The notes beneath the pieces were generated by a model, which was not told where the DNA came from, made no database searches, and was given only the letters and a program-made list of their open reading frames with translations. Made by a program: the position numbers and the translations under genes. A stretch of DNA of 64,000 bases from assembly GCA_947495795.1 (NCBI GenBank), contig CANMAI010000015.1, forward strand, positions 1 to 64,000, given 5' to 3'. Origin of the DNA: an uncultured Paracoccaceae bacterium (GTDB lineage: Bacteria > Pseudomonadota > Alphaproteobacteria > Rhodobacterales > Rhodobacteraceae). Shown here one piece after another: positions 9,260 to 18,761 of this stretch; positions within the stretch are counted from its first letter, which is position 1, and each line of letters starts with the position of its first letter.

Positions 9260-9806
9260 CGGCTCCGCCACTCCACACCTCCACTCTGCGAAACCGGACA
9301 TGGAATCAGCTGTACTTGGTGGTCCAACGTTACAGAACAGCAATTTGAAAGCGCTTTGGGCGGTAAATTGCCGCACAAGTCATCTTGCGATCTTTGGATC
9401 TTCAACGAACTGAGAGATGCCGAAAAGCACACTGGAGCGTGCACTTCGCCCAAAGCCGGAGCGGGCTATTTCAAAACATGACACAGCCATTCCACTCTTG
9501 TTTTAAAGGGAATACGGTGCGAGGTACACTTTCAGAACCCAACTCTCCGGATTGACACCAGAGCAACGAAGACTGTCCTGGGGATCGAAGTAGTTGGGAA
9601 AGCTGTCTGCATAGAACTCTCGCAATGAGTGTATTGTTAACCAACTCTTAAAAGCTGAAGCCAGTACAGCGCGTCAATGTATTGCGGAATCATTACTTTT
9701 ACGTCATACACTCGTCGAAGTTGGGAGCAGCGTTGGCAAACGCTTGCTCCTTTGATTTTGATGGGTCTGGTTGTGGATCTGTCAGGCGTTGCGCGGGAGA
9801 TGAGAG
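9260..9806. other. Long intergenic stretch upstream of the Hint-domain gene
   Basis: About 550 bases between two divergent genes. No frame on either strand gives a recognisable protein. The one clear signal is a CtrA-type site at 9637-9651. The promoter of the BON-MscS gene should be at the left end and that of the Hint gene at the right end. Confidence 0.5.
9637..9651. promoter_or_regulatory. CtrA-type site TTAA-N7-TTAA upstream of the Hint-domain gene
   Basis: TTAACCAACTCTTAA is an exact full CtrA consensus, 155 bases upstream of the Hint gene start and in a gene-free region. In Rhodobacterales CtrA controls motility, gene transfer agent and cell-envelope genes. Regulation here is inferred only from the motif. 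Confidence 0.5.
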
Positions 9807-10820
9807 ATGGCTGTTTTTGACTTTTTCGAGGTCGATCCTAGAGCGTTGTTCGGCATCGAGCTTGGCTCTTCAAGCGTTGGTAGTGAGATTGAAATCACTT
9901 CCGATTTCTATGACGGGCTTGGTATCGGAACTGCCACAACGGACGACGCATCCGATGATGGATTTCTTGAGGATTTCTACCCGGATGTTGACGCTTCCGT
10001 AACTCTGTCTGATGGAACTGTCATTGCAAATGCTCCTATGGAGCTGGAGGCAACCTGGACTCTGGAATGGACAGATGCTGAGGGTGCAACTCAGACGGTG
10101 AACCTCGGCTTGATGCAGTACCAGACGAGCGGCGCAGATGCGAGCAACATGATCGCCGACGGCCTGCTTCCGCCACCGGGTGTCACGGTAACCGTAACGG
10201 CATTTGTGAACACGCCAGATACCGATGCCGAAGGGTTCGCCTATGGGGACATCGGTATCGAGATCGCGTGCTTTGCGCATGGCACTAAGCTCCGAACTGC
10301 TTCGGGCAATGTATGTGTTGAGGATCTTAAGGTTGGCGATATGGTGATGACGCGCGATCACGGGCCTCAGCCCGTGCGCTGGATCGGCTCCCGCACCGTT
10401 GCTGCTGCGGGCACGTTGGCACCTGTGGTGATCCGCGAAGGTGCCTTGGGCAATACTGGGGAGCTGGTTGTTTCCCCTTGCCACCGCATGATGCTGAATG
10501 ACTGGCGTGCGGAGGCCATGGTTGGCTCTCAGGAAGTGCTGGTGGCAGCACGTGATCTTGTTGGCCAGAATGATGGTATGGCTGTGCGCGAAGGCGGTAC
10601 GGTTGAATACTTCCACGTGATGTTTGACCGTCACGAAATCATTTTTGCGGAAGGTGCGCCGAGTGAAAGCTTCAACCCGTCTGAAGCTGCGGACACACTT
10701 GATGCCCGGACACGCGCCGAGCTTCTTGCGATCTTCCCTGAGTTGGGAGCGCCAGACTTCAAGATAGAAAACGCGCGCGCGACGCTGAGAAGCAGTGAGG
10801 CTCAGCTTCTTCGCAGCTGA
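9807..10820 (+). CDS. Hint (hedgehog/intein)-domain protein, first of two
   Basis: The product has 337 residues. Residues 1-150 form an acidic, beta-rich passenger of unknown fold. At Cys155 (IACFAHGTKLRT) a Hint domain begins, with VEDLKVGDMVMTRD and a B-block-like SPCHRMML. A tail of about 80 residues follows (EYFHVMFDRHEI, then SEAADTLDARTRAELLAIFPEL). Hint domains cut the peptide bond before their first Cys, so release of the N-terminal passenger is inferred. There is no signal peptide, so export if any would be by a type I-like route. An ATG with GGGAG upstream begins the gene, and a strong terminator ends it. Confidence 0.85.
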   Translation: MAVFDFFEVDPRALFGIELGSSSVGSEIEITSDFYDGLGIGTATTDDASDDGFLEDFYPDVDASVTLSDGTVIANAPMELEATWTLEWTDAEGATQTVNLGLMQYQTSGADASNMIADGLLPPPGVTVTVTAFVNTPDTDAEGFAYGDIGIEIACFAHGTKLRTASGNVCVEDLKVGDMVMTRDHGPQPVRWIGSRTVAAAGTLAPVVIREGALGNTGELVVSPCHRMMLNDWRAEAMVGSQEVLVAARDLVGQNDGMAVREGGTVEYFHVMFDRHEIIFAEGAPSESFNPSEAADTLDARTRAELLAIFPELGAPDFKIENARATLRSSEAQLLRS

Positions 10821-10841
10821 GATTGTTCTGGACGGATGTCG

Positions 10842-10873
10842 AAAGCCAGCCCATAGCAGGGCTGGCTTTTTTG
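10842..10873 (+). terminator. Rho-independent terminator after the Hint-domain gene
   Basis: A nine-base stem AGCCAGCCC / GGGCTGGCT (10844-10852 with 10859-10867), six-base loop, and six T residues ending at 10872. Flanking A and T runs make it partly usable on the minus strand too, where glmM ends just to the right. Confidence 0.9.
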
Positions 10874-10883
10874 TGAGCGCCTC

Positions 10884-12224
10884 TCAGGAGGCTTTCTCGA
10901 TCTCCCGCGCCACACTGCCCACCACATCGGCCAGCAGCGCCTGATCCTCCGCCTCCCCCATCACGCGCACCAGAGGCTCCGTACCGGATTTGCGGATGAG
11001 AAGGCGCCCCGTTTTCGCCAAACGTTCCTCCGCCTTGGCAATCGCGGCTTGCACGGCGTCCGTCTCCAGCGGAGCGCTGCCAGCGGCATATCGCACGTTC
11101 GTCAGCATCTGAGGTACCGGCTCGAAGGAGCGGGAGAGTGCGCTTGCGGGCTCGCCATGCGTGACCATTGCCGAGAGGAACTGGAGCGCCGCGATCAGGC
11201 CATCTCCGGTTGTGACATAGTCTGTCATCACCACGTGGCCGGATTGCTCGCCCCCAAGGTTGAAGCCGCCTTTGCGCATGGCCTCCACCACATAGCGGTC
11301 TCCCACAGCGGTGCGCTTCAACGTCAGTCCCTTACCCTCCAGATGCCGCTCCAGCCCGAGATTGGACATGACAGTTGCAACAAGGGTGTTGGCGGCGAGC
11401 CGTTCCTGATCGGCCCAAAGCCCGGCGATGAGCGCCATGAGCTGATCACCGTCGCAGAGCTGCCCCTTTTCATCGAGGATCATCACACGGTCTGCGTCGC
11501 CATCCAGCGCAATGCCAACGTGAGCGCCGTGCGCCACCACGGTTTCGGCGGCGAGGGCCGTGTGGGTGGAGCCGCACTCCTTGTTGATGTTGAAGCCATC
11601 GGGGGTAACGCCGACCGAAATAACCTCTGCACCAAGTTCCCAGAGCACTTCGGGGGCGGTTTTATACGCCGCGCCATTGGCGCAATCGACCACGATTTTA
11701 AGGCCGGAGAGGCGTTGTGCACCCGGCAAGGTGCGCTTGGCAATCTCAACATATCGCGCACGGTCGCCCTCGATCCGCGTTGCTCGGCCTATTTCCTGAG
11801 GTGGAACGAGCGCTGGCATCTCGTCCAGAAGCGCCTCGATGGCCTGCTCGGCCTGATCGGAGAGCTTGAAGCCATCGGGCCCGAAAAACTTGATACCATT
11901 GTCTTCAAAAGAATTGTGGGATGCGGAGATCATGATGCCAAGATCGGCGCGCATGGACCGGGTGAGCATGCCGACAGCGGGCGTGGGCACAGGGCCCAAG
12001 AGGAGAACGTTAGCGCCGACACTGGTAAGCCCCGCCGTCAGCGCGTTTTCAAGCATATAGCCGGAGCGGCGGGTATCCTTGCCGATCACAACGCGGTGCT
12101 TGTGCTGGCCCTGCTGGAAGTAGCGGCCCACCGCAGCGCCAAGCCGCAGGGCTAGCTCCGCTGTCATCGGATGTGTGTTGGCTCGCCCGCGAATGCCATC
12201 TGTGCCGAAATACTGCCGCACCAT
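10884..12224 (-). CDS. glmM: Phosphoglucosamine mutase
   Basis: The product has 446 residues, full length for GlmM, which converts glucosamine-6-phosphate to glucosamine-1-phosphate for UDP-GlcNAc and so for peptidoglycan and LPS. The N-terminus [11 protein letters not shown], the phosphoserine loop ISASHN with Ser102, the metal loop LDGDADR and the C-terminal phosphate-binding [12 protein letters not shown] are all present. It begins 14 bases after the folP stop and is the last gene of folB-HAD-folP-glmM, an order familiar in alphaproteobacteria and gammaproteobacteria (folP-glmM). Confidence 0.97.
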   Translation of the reverse strand: MVRQYFGTDGIRGRANTHPMTAELALRLGAAVGRYFQQGQHKHRVVIGKDTRRSGYMLENALTAGLTSVGANVLLLGPVPTPAVGMLTRSMRADLGIMISASHNSFEDNGIKFFGPDGFKLSDQAEQAIEALLDEMPALVPPQEIGRATRIEGDRARYVEIAKRTLPGAQRLSGLKIVVDCANGAAYKTAPEVLWELGAEVISVGVTPDGFNINKECGSTHTALAAETVVAHGAHVGIALDGDADRVMILDEKGQLCDGDQLMALIAGLWADQERLAANTLVATVMSNLGLERHLEGKGLTLKRTAVGDRYVVEAMRKGGFNLGGEQSGHVVMTDYVTTGDGLIAALQFLSAMVTHGEPASALSRSFEPVPQMLTNVRYAAGSAPLETDAVQAAIAKAEERLAKTGRLLIRKSGTEPLVRVMGEAEDQALLADVVGSVAREIEKAS

Positions 12225-12238
12225 ACTGCCCTGCCCGT

Positions 12239-13240
12239 CTAGAGTAATGCCTGCGCCACCCTAACCGCTTGGGCTGTTTCTGCAACATCATGCACGCGCA
12301 GCATTTGCACGCCCTGCTGCACAGCCGCCAGCGCTACGGCGATGGAGCCAGGGGCGCGATCCGCCGCCCGCTCAGCCCCGCCGATCCGACCAATGAACCG
12401 TTTTCGGGAAGCACCGAGGAGAATCGGACAGCCCAGGCCATGAAAGAGGCTGAGGCCGCGCAGGAGCGTAAGATTGTGGCTCTCCGTCTTTCCGAAACCG
12501 ATGCCCGGATCGACCATGATGCGGGTGCGCGGTATACCCGCTGCTTGTGCTGCGGCAATCCGTTTTTCCAGAAAATTATAGACGTCGAGCAAGACATTTT
12601 CGTACTGCGGCGCATCCTGCATTGTCGCCGGATCACCCTGCGCGTGCATCAGGCAAACCGCCTTTTTGGCGCTTGAAGCGGTACCTGTACTCTCTGGGTC
12701 GAAGGTAAGTGCCGAGACATCATTGAATAGATCAACGCCAGCTTCGAACGCTGCTTCGGCAACACTTGCCTTGCGCGTATCCACAGAGATCAGAATTAAT
12801 GGATAAGCGGCCCGTACCGAGGTGATTAGTGGCAAGATGCGAGCGCATTCCTCCTCTGCGGGCACGAAGGTTGCGCCGGGGCGTGTGCTTTCGCCTCCGA
12901 TATCCACGATGTCCGCCCCCGCCTCGATCATCCGGGCAGCATGGGCCACACCTTCTGCCCCCTCATGCTGGCCACCGTCGGAGAAACTGTCTGGCGTTGC
13001 GTTCAGAATGCCCATCAGCCGAGGGCGAGACCAATCGAGCCCTGCAAGCGGCGGGCGCGGTGTTGTGAACACGGATATGGCTTCTTCGGGGAGATCTGCC
13101 ACACGCACAATCTCCGCTTCGCCGCCTCTGGAAAGCACTTCCAGATGATCGAACCAGAGAGGCCCTCCTGCCAGATAGCGGGCCTCCGCACTTCTCGCGC
13201 GATCAGAGCGCAGGAGCGGGCGATAGTAGGCTCGGCTCAT
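12239..13240 (-). CDS. folP: Dihydropteroate synthase
   Basis: The product has 333 residues. FolP joins p-aminobenzoate to dihydropterin pyrophosphate in folate synthesis and is the sulphonamide target. The signatures [47 protein letters not shown] and GASRKRFIG are intact. An N-terminal extension of about 70 residues precedes the TIM barrel, as in several Rhodobacterales homologues. Its ATG overlaps the stop of the HAD gene by four bases (ATGA), so the two are translationally coupled, and glmM follows. Confidence 0.97.
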   Translation of the reverse strand: MSRAYYRPLLRSDRARSAEARYLAGGPLWFDHLEVLSRGGEAEIVRVADLPEEAISVFTTPRPPLAGLDWSRPRLMGILNATPDSFSDGGQHEGAEGVAHAARMIEAGADIVDIGGESTRPGATFVPAEEECARILPLITSVRAAYPLILISVDTRKASVAEAAFEAGVDLFNDVSALTFDPESTGTASSAKKAVCLMHAQGDPATMQDAPQYENVLLDVYNFLEKRIAAAQAAGIPRTRIMVDPGIGFGKTESHNLTLLRGLSLFHGLGCPILLGASRKRFIGRIGGAERAADRAPGSIAVALAAVQQGVQMLRVHDVAETAQAVRVAQALL

Positions 13241-13896
13241 GCGAAGGTTTTCATGAACGAGGAGACAAGGCCGGGCAAGTGATCGTAGTGGTTGAAGTGC
13301 GCGTCCGGCGCGATAGCCTCTATGCTCGTTTTCCGGTAGCCATTCTCATGGAGCAAGAACGGTACTTCGGCGTTGCTGGCGGTTGCGCGGTCTACCTCGC
13401 TATCACCGATAAAGAGTATCTGGCCTTGCCCAAGAGCCTCCGCACTGTGGAAGAGCATCGCGGGATCGGGCTTTAGCACATTCAGCGTGTCCCCTCCGGT
13501 GATCGCGCCGAAGAACCGCAAGAGCCCCATCTCTTCAAGCAAATAGCGGGCTGCTGTCTCATGTTTCTGCGTTGAAACGCCGAGCTTGTGGCTGGTTTCC
13601 AGAACAGCAAGCGCATCGACAACGCCGGGATAAGGTGTGCAGCCTGATATCGGATCACGCTCATAGGCGGTCAGGAAAGCCTGAAGACAACGGGCAAACC
13701 CCGCCTCCGGAATGCCACCCGAATGGATCAGGAGATCTCGCACCTGTGCCTCCATCCCGCGCCCGACAAAGCCCATATAGGTCGCCTCATCCACGGGCGC
13801 GCGGCCAAGCTCTGCCAGCAAAACATTGCCAGCGCGACAAAGCGCGGGCAACGAATGCACCAGAGTGCCATCGAGATCAAAGATGAGTCGCGCCAT
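13237..13896 (-). CDS. HAD-superfamily phosphatase, phosphoglycolate phosphatase-like
   Basis: The product has 219 residues. The N-terminus LIFDLDGTLVHS holds the nucleophile Asp7 and acid Asp9 of HAD phosphatases. Later blocks are LGVSTQKH, LKPDPAML (Lys) and LFIGDSEVD (motif IV acids). This order fits the Gph/PGP subfamily. The gene lies inside a folate operon, between folB and folP, so a role in dephosphorylating a pterin intermediate (the missing dihydroneopterin triphosphate step) is possible but unproven. The start at 13896 lies 20 bases inside folB and has GGAGG upstream. Confidence 0.85.
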   Translation of the reverse strand: MARLIFDLDGTLVHSLPALCRAGNVLLAELGRAPVDEATYMGFVGRGMEAQVRDLLIHSGGIPEAGFARCLQAFLTAYERDPISGCTPYPGVVDALAVLETSHKLGVSTQKHETAARYLLEEMGLLRFFGAITGGDTLNVLKPDPAMLFHSAEALGQGQILFIGDSEVDRATASNAEVPFLLHENGYRKTSIEAIAPDAHFNHYDHLPGLVSSFMKTFA

Positions 13897-14806
13897 AAGC
13901 CTCCGCCGCATCTGCGCCGAATGAAAATCCAGGCTTCGTGGCACCTGCCAGCGTAACCCGACCTGCATTCAATTGAGTTGCGAGCCAGTGGGCAAGAGCC
14001 TCGGGTGCATCTATGTCCCACTCCGGCTGGTTGGCGGCAGCGGCTACTATGCGGTGGGGAGCAACCGCGGGTATCAGCCCTTCTTCCAGCGCCCAATCCA
14101 GCTCCGTCAGGTTATCGACAACGGCAACGCTTTGGTGAAGGGCCGCAAGACGCACCGCGTTTTGGTCCATCGAGAGAAGCATCATCTGCCGGGCGGCCTC
14201 TCCCTCCACATCCACCGAGAAGTCCGGCATAGGGGCCAGCAGCACCGTTACGCGGTGCTCTTGCAACACCGCAAGCCAACCGTGAATTGGGCCGTCATGG
14301 GTGATTGCATTCGCGAGGTAGAGGATGTCGGGCGCTGGTGCCGCTTCGACCTTGACCTCAGATACAACTGGCAGGACAGCCGTATCATCGTTCAGACGAA
14401 CGCGCGCAATCTCGACGCCAAGGGCACCTGGAATACGATCCAGCTTTTCGATACGAACAAAAATTCGCAATGCTCGTCTGTCTCGAAGTACGCGAGCAGC
14501 AATCCGTTCTGCCAGCGTTTCCAAAAGGTTGATCCTCGCAGCAGCTAGTTCTGCTTCAATAGCCTGTGTGATCGTATCGTATGAAAGAACCTTGTCCACG
14601 TCATCATCGCGCGCAGCCACATGGGCTGATACTTCCAGAACCACGTTGAAGCGTATACGCTGTGTGGTACCCCGCTCAGCCCGAAAGGCACCGATCTCCA
14701 CTTCGCGCACATAATCGCGCACCGAAATCCTATCACAGATATCATTGCCCTGTGTTGCCGCCGCGCGAACGGCAGGGGACTCAAAAGCCTGAGACAGTTC
14801 ATCCAT
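13877..14806 (-). CDS. folB: Dihydroneopterin aldolase with a long C-terminal extension
   Basis: The product has 309 residues, more than twice the usual 120. Residues 25-140 are the aldolase that cleaves dihydroneopterin to hydroxymethyl-dihydropterin: ISVRDYVREVEIGAF, Glu44 in AERGTTQ, LLETLAERIA and Lys121 in EKLDRIPGAL are visible. Residues 140-309 form a second region with no family I recognise, rich in hydrophobic alpha/beta-like segments (GWLAVLQEHRVTVLLAPM; AVAPHRIVAAAANQPEWD). Its end overlaps the HAD phosphatase start by 20 bases. It heads the folB-HAD-folP-glmM operon. Confidence 0.88.
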   Translation of the reverse strand: MDELSQAFESPAVRAAATQGNDICDRISVRDYVREVEIGAFRAERGTTQRIRFNVVLEVSAHVAARDDDVDKVLSYDTITQAIEAELAAARINLLETLAERIAARVLRDRRALRIFVRIEKLDRIPGALGVEIARVRLNDDTAVLPVVSEVKVEAAPAPDILYLANAITHDGPIHGWLAVLQEHRVTVLLAPMPDFSVDVEGEAARQMMLLSMDQNAVRLAALHQSVAVVDNLTELDWALEEGLIPAVAPHRIVAAAANQPEWDIDAPEALAHWLATQLNAGRVTLAGATKPGFSFGADAAEAYGATHL

Positions 14807-14903
14807 TCCAGCGTATCCCTGTTGACCGCCCGACGCATATCAACAGCGCACGCCACAGGCAATCTGGGATACGGCAAATAACAGGTTGGTTGCGACCGGA
14901 GTC

Positions 14904-15755
14904 TCAGCGGCTCGCGGTACGGCTCGGCTTGCGGTAGAAAAGATGTACGCCGATCTGTGCCGTTTTCGTGAGCCTGCGCGCCCAAGACGGGGACACATGG
15001 CGCGTGTGATAATGCGTGGCACCATCTGTCAGCAGCCGCTCACGACCTTCCAGCATGAGCCGCGCAATCTTTCCGACGCGCTCATAGGCCGTGCGCTCGG
15101 AGAACTTTTCCGGATGGCCATCGCATTTGAACGAAAACTGGCAGGCATTCATGCGCTTTGCGCCCTGACTGATAACGCCACATACGGTGTCCGGATATCT
15201 GCGGCTATCAACTCTGTTGAGGATCACTTCAGCCACAGCCAACTGGCCCTTGAGCGTCTCGCCGCGGGCCTCGAAGTAGAGAGCCTCCGTTAGACACGCC
15301 CACTCCGCATCGCCCTGGATTTGCGGCATCTCATCGAGATGCTCGACGTCAAAGCCGTGCGGCTGCTCGCTGTCAAAGCTGCTCTGGAAAAGCTGCGCAG
15401 TGGCCGTTTGGCTCAGTGCGCGTCGCTCATGAGTGTTGAGATCGGTTGAGGCTGACATCAGCGCAATGGGTGCTTTCGGAACCTCGTGCGCGAGAACATT
15501 CGCCAGCTGAAGGGGCGGCTGTGTAAGCTCCAGCCCGTTCAATCGATTGGCATGGATGTTCTGCAGTGTTGCACGCTCCTGAGAGAGCATCTGCGAAATC
15601 TGCAGGGAAACCTGCTCCGCCGTCTCAATCGGCGCAATGATGGTCCGCTCTGCTGATACGGGCACAAGGCCAGAAACCACCCACGAAAGGGAAGCCACGG
15701 CTAAAAAATGCGAAGTACGCCGCACCGAAGTGCGCGCACGCTCAAGATTAAACAT
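14904..15755 (-). CDS. SleB/CwlJ-type cell wall hydrolase
   Basis: The product has 283 residues. An N-terminal hydrophobic segment (about 15-35) is a signal or anchor. The C-terminal 130 residues are a Hydrolase_2 (SleB/CwlJ) domain with CLTEALYFEARGE, the catalytic Glu region, and GATHYHTRHVSPSWA. In non-spore-formers such proteins are lytic enzymes acting on peptidoglycan during growth or division. The ATG at 15755 is preceded by GAGG seven bases upstream, almost the same leader as the lipase gene at 1849. It appears monocistronic. Confidence 0.88.
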   Translation of the reverse strand: MFNLERARTSVRRTSHFLAVASLSWVVSGLVPVSAERTIIAPIETAEQVSLQISQMLSQERATLQNIHANRLNGLELTQPPLQLANVLAHEVPKAPIALMSASTDLNTHERRALSQTATAQLFQSSFDSEQPHGFDVEHLDEMPQIQGDAEWACLTEALYFEARGETLKGQLAVAEVILNRVDSRRYPDTVCGVISQGAKRMNACQFSFKCDGHPEKFSERTAYERVGKIARLMLEGRERLLTDGATHYHTRHVSPSWARRLTKTAQIGVHLFYRKPSRTASR

Positions 15756-16052
15756 CGACAAACCTCACATCCCCATTGCGGTGTATTTTGAGGCGACACC
15801 GCGATATTCGGTCGTCTTACAACGAAGACGGGTGGGTTTTGCCCCGGAGATGACGCCTCTGTCTACGCTTTTCTGCGGACGAGAGCCATTTGGTCGCAGG
15901 GCTAAGGCCAGCGGGTAATAAACAGAAAGCCAATGGTTCCAAGAGCATGCGAACAGTTCCTGAGAGGTTCCTAACCTTCGTAGAAATGTCGCAAAAATCA
16001 CTCCGTCCAATTGTGGCAACAGTGTGGCGCGCAAAAATCTACGACTTTCGGA
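15756..16052. other. Intergenic stretch before the PPDK-like gene end
   Basis: About 300 bases that hold the promoter side of the wall-hydrolase gene on the minus strand. No gene or clear terminator was seen. Short frames here have no recognisable product. Confidence 0.4.
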
Positions 16053-18632
16053 CTACGATTCGCCTTCTCGCGAGAGAATCGCTGCCTGTGCCGCTGCCAG
16101 TCTGGCTACAGGTACCCTGAACGGAGAGCAGGAAACGTAATCAAAGCCCGCAACGTTACAAAAACGGATGGAGGCCGGATCTCCCCCATGCTCGCCGCAA
16201 AGGCCAAGCGTGATCTCCGGGTTCTCGCCCCGCCCCCTCCGCGCCGCCATGAGCAGAAGCTCGCCCACACCTTCAAGATCGAGCGTGTGAAACGGATCTT
16301 CTGCAAAGACGCCCTTGGCAACGTAGTCCCGCATGAACCTCCCGGCATCATCGCGGGAGAGGCCATATGTCATCTGCGTCAGATCATTGGTACCGAAGCT
16401 GAGAAATGCGGAAGACTTGGCAAGATCTCCCGCCCGCAACGCACCACGCGGCGTTTCCACCATGACGCCAAGGTGATAGCGCACGCTTGCCTGGTTTTCC
16501 TGCTCCACTGCCCGCGCTACATCTGCCACACGCTCCTTCACCAGCTCCACCTCACGGTTCGCGGATACAAGCGGGATCATGATCTCGGGCACAATCTCTG
16601 CGCCGGTACGCTTGCCCACATTCAGCGCGGCCTCAAAGATTGCCCGCGCCTGCATGTCGTAGATTTCGGGCATCGTGATGCCAAGTCGCACGCCCCTCTT
16701 GCCGAGCATCGGATTGAACTCCGCCATATCCTCGATGCGGTGGGTTAGCGTGCGCTCCGGCAGCCCCATCGCTTCGGCCAGCACGGAGACTTCTGTTGCC
16801 GAATGCGGCATAAACTCGTGCAGTGGTGGATCGAGCAGGCGGATCGTGACGGGCAGGCCCTTCATTATCTCGAAAAGCCCCTCAAAATCTTCGCGCTGCA
16901 TCGGCAATAACCGATCCAGCGCACTTTGGCGGATATCAAGATCCTGCGCGAGTATCATTTCACGCATCGTTGTGATCCGCTCGCCCTGAAAGAAGGTGTG
17001 CTCTGTGCGGCAGAGACCGATGCCATCCACCTTGAAACGTCGCGCAACATCGGCATCCTGCGCCGTATCCGCGTTGGCCCGGACCCCGAGGGTACGTGTC
17101 TGATCGGCCCATTCGAGCAATGTATCCAACGCATCCGATGTGGTGGCAGGTTGCATTTTCAAGGCTCCCACAAGCGCCTGGCCCGTAGTGCCGTCCACTG
17201 TGATTATGTCGCCTTCACGAAAAATGCGCCCGTCCGACGCTGTCAGCACACCATCCCGCGCATTCAGTTGCACATCTGATGCACCAACGACGCAGGGCAC
17301 ACCAAGGCCGCGGGCAATCACCGCTGCATGGCTCGTCATCCCGCCCCGTACGGTAAGAACGGCAGCAGTAACATGCATGCCCCGAATATCCTCAGGGCTC
17401 GTCTCCACCCGCACGAGAATACTGGGCTGATCCTGCGCGTGGAGTGCAGCTGCCGCATCCGAGGAGAAGCAGACCCGCCCGGTGGCGGCGCCGGGGCTTG
17501 CCGGAAGCCCTGTGCCCAGCACATCGCGCTGCGCCTCGGGATCAATCTGGGGGTGCAGCGTTTCGCTCAGGTTGCGCGGCTCTACTCGCAAGAGCGCCTG
17601 TTCGCGCGTGATGTGGCCGGCTTTCGCCAGATCCACAGCAATCCGAATGGCGGCCTGAGGGTTGCGGCGGACGGGCGTTGCATCGAGGATCCAGAGCTTG
17701 CCCTGCTCTACCGTGAAACTCAGCGCCATATGTTCGCCGAAAAGCGCTGCGATCTCTGCGTTTCTGGTCAGAAGGTCGCGGTAGGCTTCCGGGAATAGCT
17801 CTTCCAGCGCGGGGAGAGACTGGCCCGCCGCCTCCCGCTCTTCCACCGAGATAAGATGCGGGGTGCGGGCGCCTCTTTGCGCATCCGTGCCCTGCGCATA
17901 GGGCAGAAAGCGCCCGGTGCGGGTGGGCTTGCCCGATGTGCTTTCCACCGCCTGAAAACTACCTGCACCGCTTCCCTCACCCAGCCCCATCACCATGCTT
18001 TGCAGAATCAGACCGAGCCCTGCTTCGGCGGGGGCGCCCTTGGCCTCACGCAGCATCTGTGAAGTCGGGCGGAGCCATTCACGCGCCATTGCGTGCAATG
18101 CTTTCTGGCGCTGCTGCGCAGGATCATCCGGAAAATCTGCGTCCATCTCCGCCGCATAGAACTGGCGAGCGGTCGCGACAACAGACGCGAGATCCTCTTC
18201 GCCCATTTCCGGCGTCAGCTTGAGCTGGTCGTAATAAAGGTTCTCGAAATCCTCGATATCAAGATGGTCCACTCGCGTCGCGTAAGCCTGAATGAGCCTC
18301 CGCTCAATTTCGCTTGCGACAAGTGCGCCGCGCTCATCCGTCAGTTTGGCCCGAACTTCTGCACCGAGCCCGATATTGAGCATCGCCTGAGGCCCCCCCC
18401 AAGCCGGATCTCCCGGCGAGGCGCGCAAGGATGTAAGGGGGCCAATGGTGGGCGGAAGATCCGGCAAGACCGCGCCTCCGTTCAATGCGCGAACGGCCGC
18501 AAAATCGAGCGCTATGGCGGGCGGTATGGGCAGGCCGGCTGCCCGCATCCGGGTGATGCGCCGGGCGCGTATGCCCACTTCTGCCGTCTCCGGCAGTGTG
18601 GCGTCGAGCATATGATAGCTGATTTCTTGCAT
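16053..18632 (-). CDS. Pyruvate phosphate dikinase-like PEP-utilising protein, divergent N-terminal half
   Basis: The product has 859 residues. The swivelling phosphohistidine domain is intact (GGMTSHAAVIARGLGVPC near residue 435), as is the PEP/pyruvate TIM barrel (GLCRTEHTFF, LLDPPLHEFMP, FGTNDLTQMTYG and the catalytic Cys in LCGEHGGDP near 810). The ATP-grasp half is eroded: the GGKGANLAEM block is absent, the RSG-x-SMPGMM block reads SLRASPGDPAWGGPQ, and the SGTG nucleotide loop reads GEGSGAG. It may lack normal ATP use, or act on another substrate. It starts about 130 bases after glyS on the same strand. Confidence 0.85.
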   Translation of the reverse strand: MQEISYHMLDATLPETAEVGIRARRITRMRAAGLPIPPAIALDFAAVRALNGGAVLPDLPPTIGPLTSLRASPGDPAWGGPQAMLNIGLGAEVRAKLTDERGALVASEIERRLIQAYATRVDHLDIEDFENLYYDQLKLTPEMGEEDLASVVATARQFYAAEMDADFPDDPAQQRQKALHAMAREWLRPTSQMLREAKGAPAEAGLGLILQSMVMGLGEGSGAGSFQAVESTSGKPTRTGRFLPYAQGTDAQRGARTPHLISVEEREAAGQSLPALEELFPEAYRDLLTRNAEIAALFGEHMALSFTVEQGKLWILDATPVRRNPQAAIRIAVDLAKAGHITREQALLRVEPRNLSETLHPQIDPEAQRDVLGTGLPASPGAATGRVCFSSDAAAALHAQDQPSILVRVETSPEDIRGMHVTAAVLTVRGGMTSHAAVIARGLGVPCVVGASDVQLNARDGVLTASDGRIFREGDIITVDGTTGQALVGALKMQPATTSDALDTLLEWADQTRTLGVRANADTAQDADVARRFKVDGIGLCRTEHTFFQGERITTMREMILAQDLDIRQSALDRLLPMQREDFEGLFEIMKGLPVTIRLLDPPLHEFMPHSATEVSVLAEAMGLPERTLTHRIEDMAEFNPMLGKRGVRLGITMPEIYDMQARAIFEAALNVGKRTGAEIVPEIMIPLVSANREVELVKERVADVARAVEQENQASVRYHLGVMVETPRGALRAGDLAKSSAFLSFGTNDLTQMTYGLSRDDAGRFMRDYVAKGVFAEDPFHTLDLEGVGELLLMAARRGRGENPEITLGLCGEHGGDPASIRFCNVAGFDYVSCSPFRVPVARLAAAQAAILSREGES

Positions 18633-18761
18633 TCTGGCAGCAGCTTAGCCTGCTTTTGCAGTGCAGCAAAGATGCTATAATGCATGTGCCTTGCGGCAAA
18701 ATGTGGTGCCCCGCCAAACGGTTGGAGCCTTCGGCGAGGATATTTCTGGAAAGCTGAAGCC

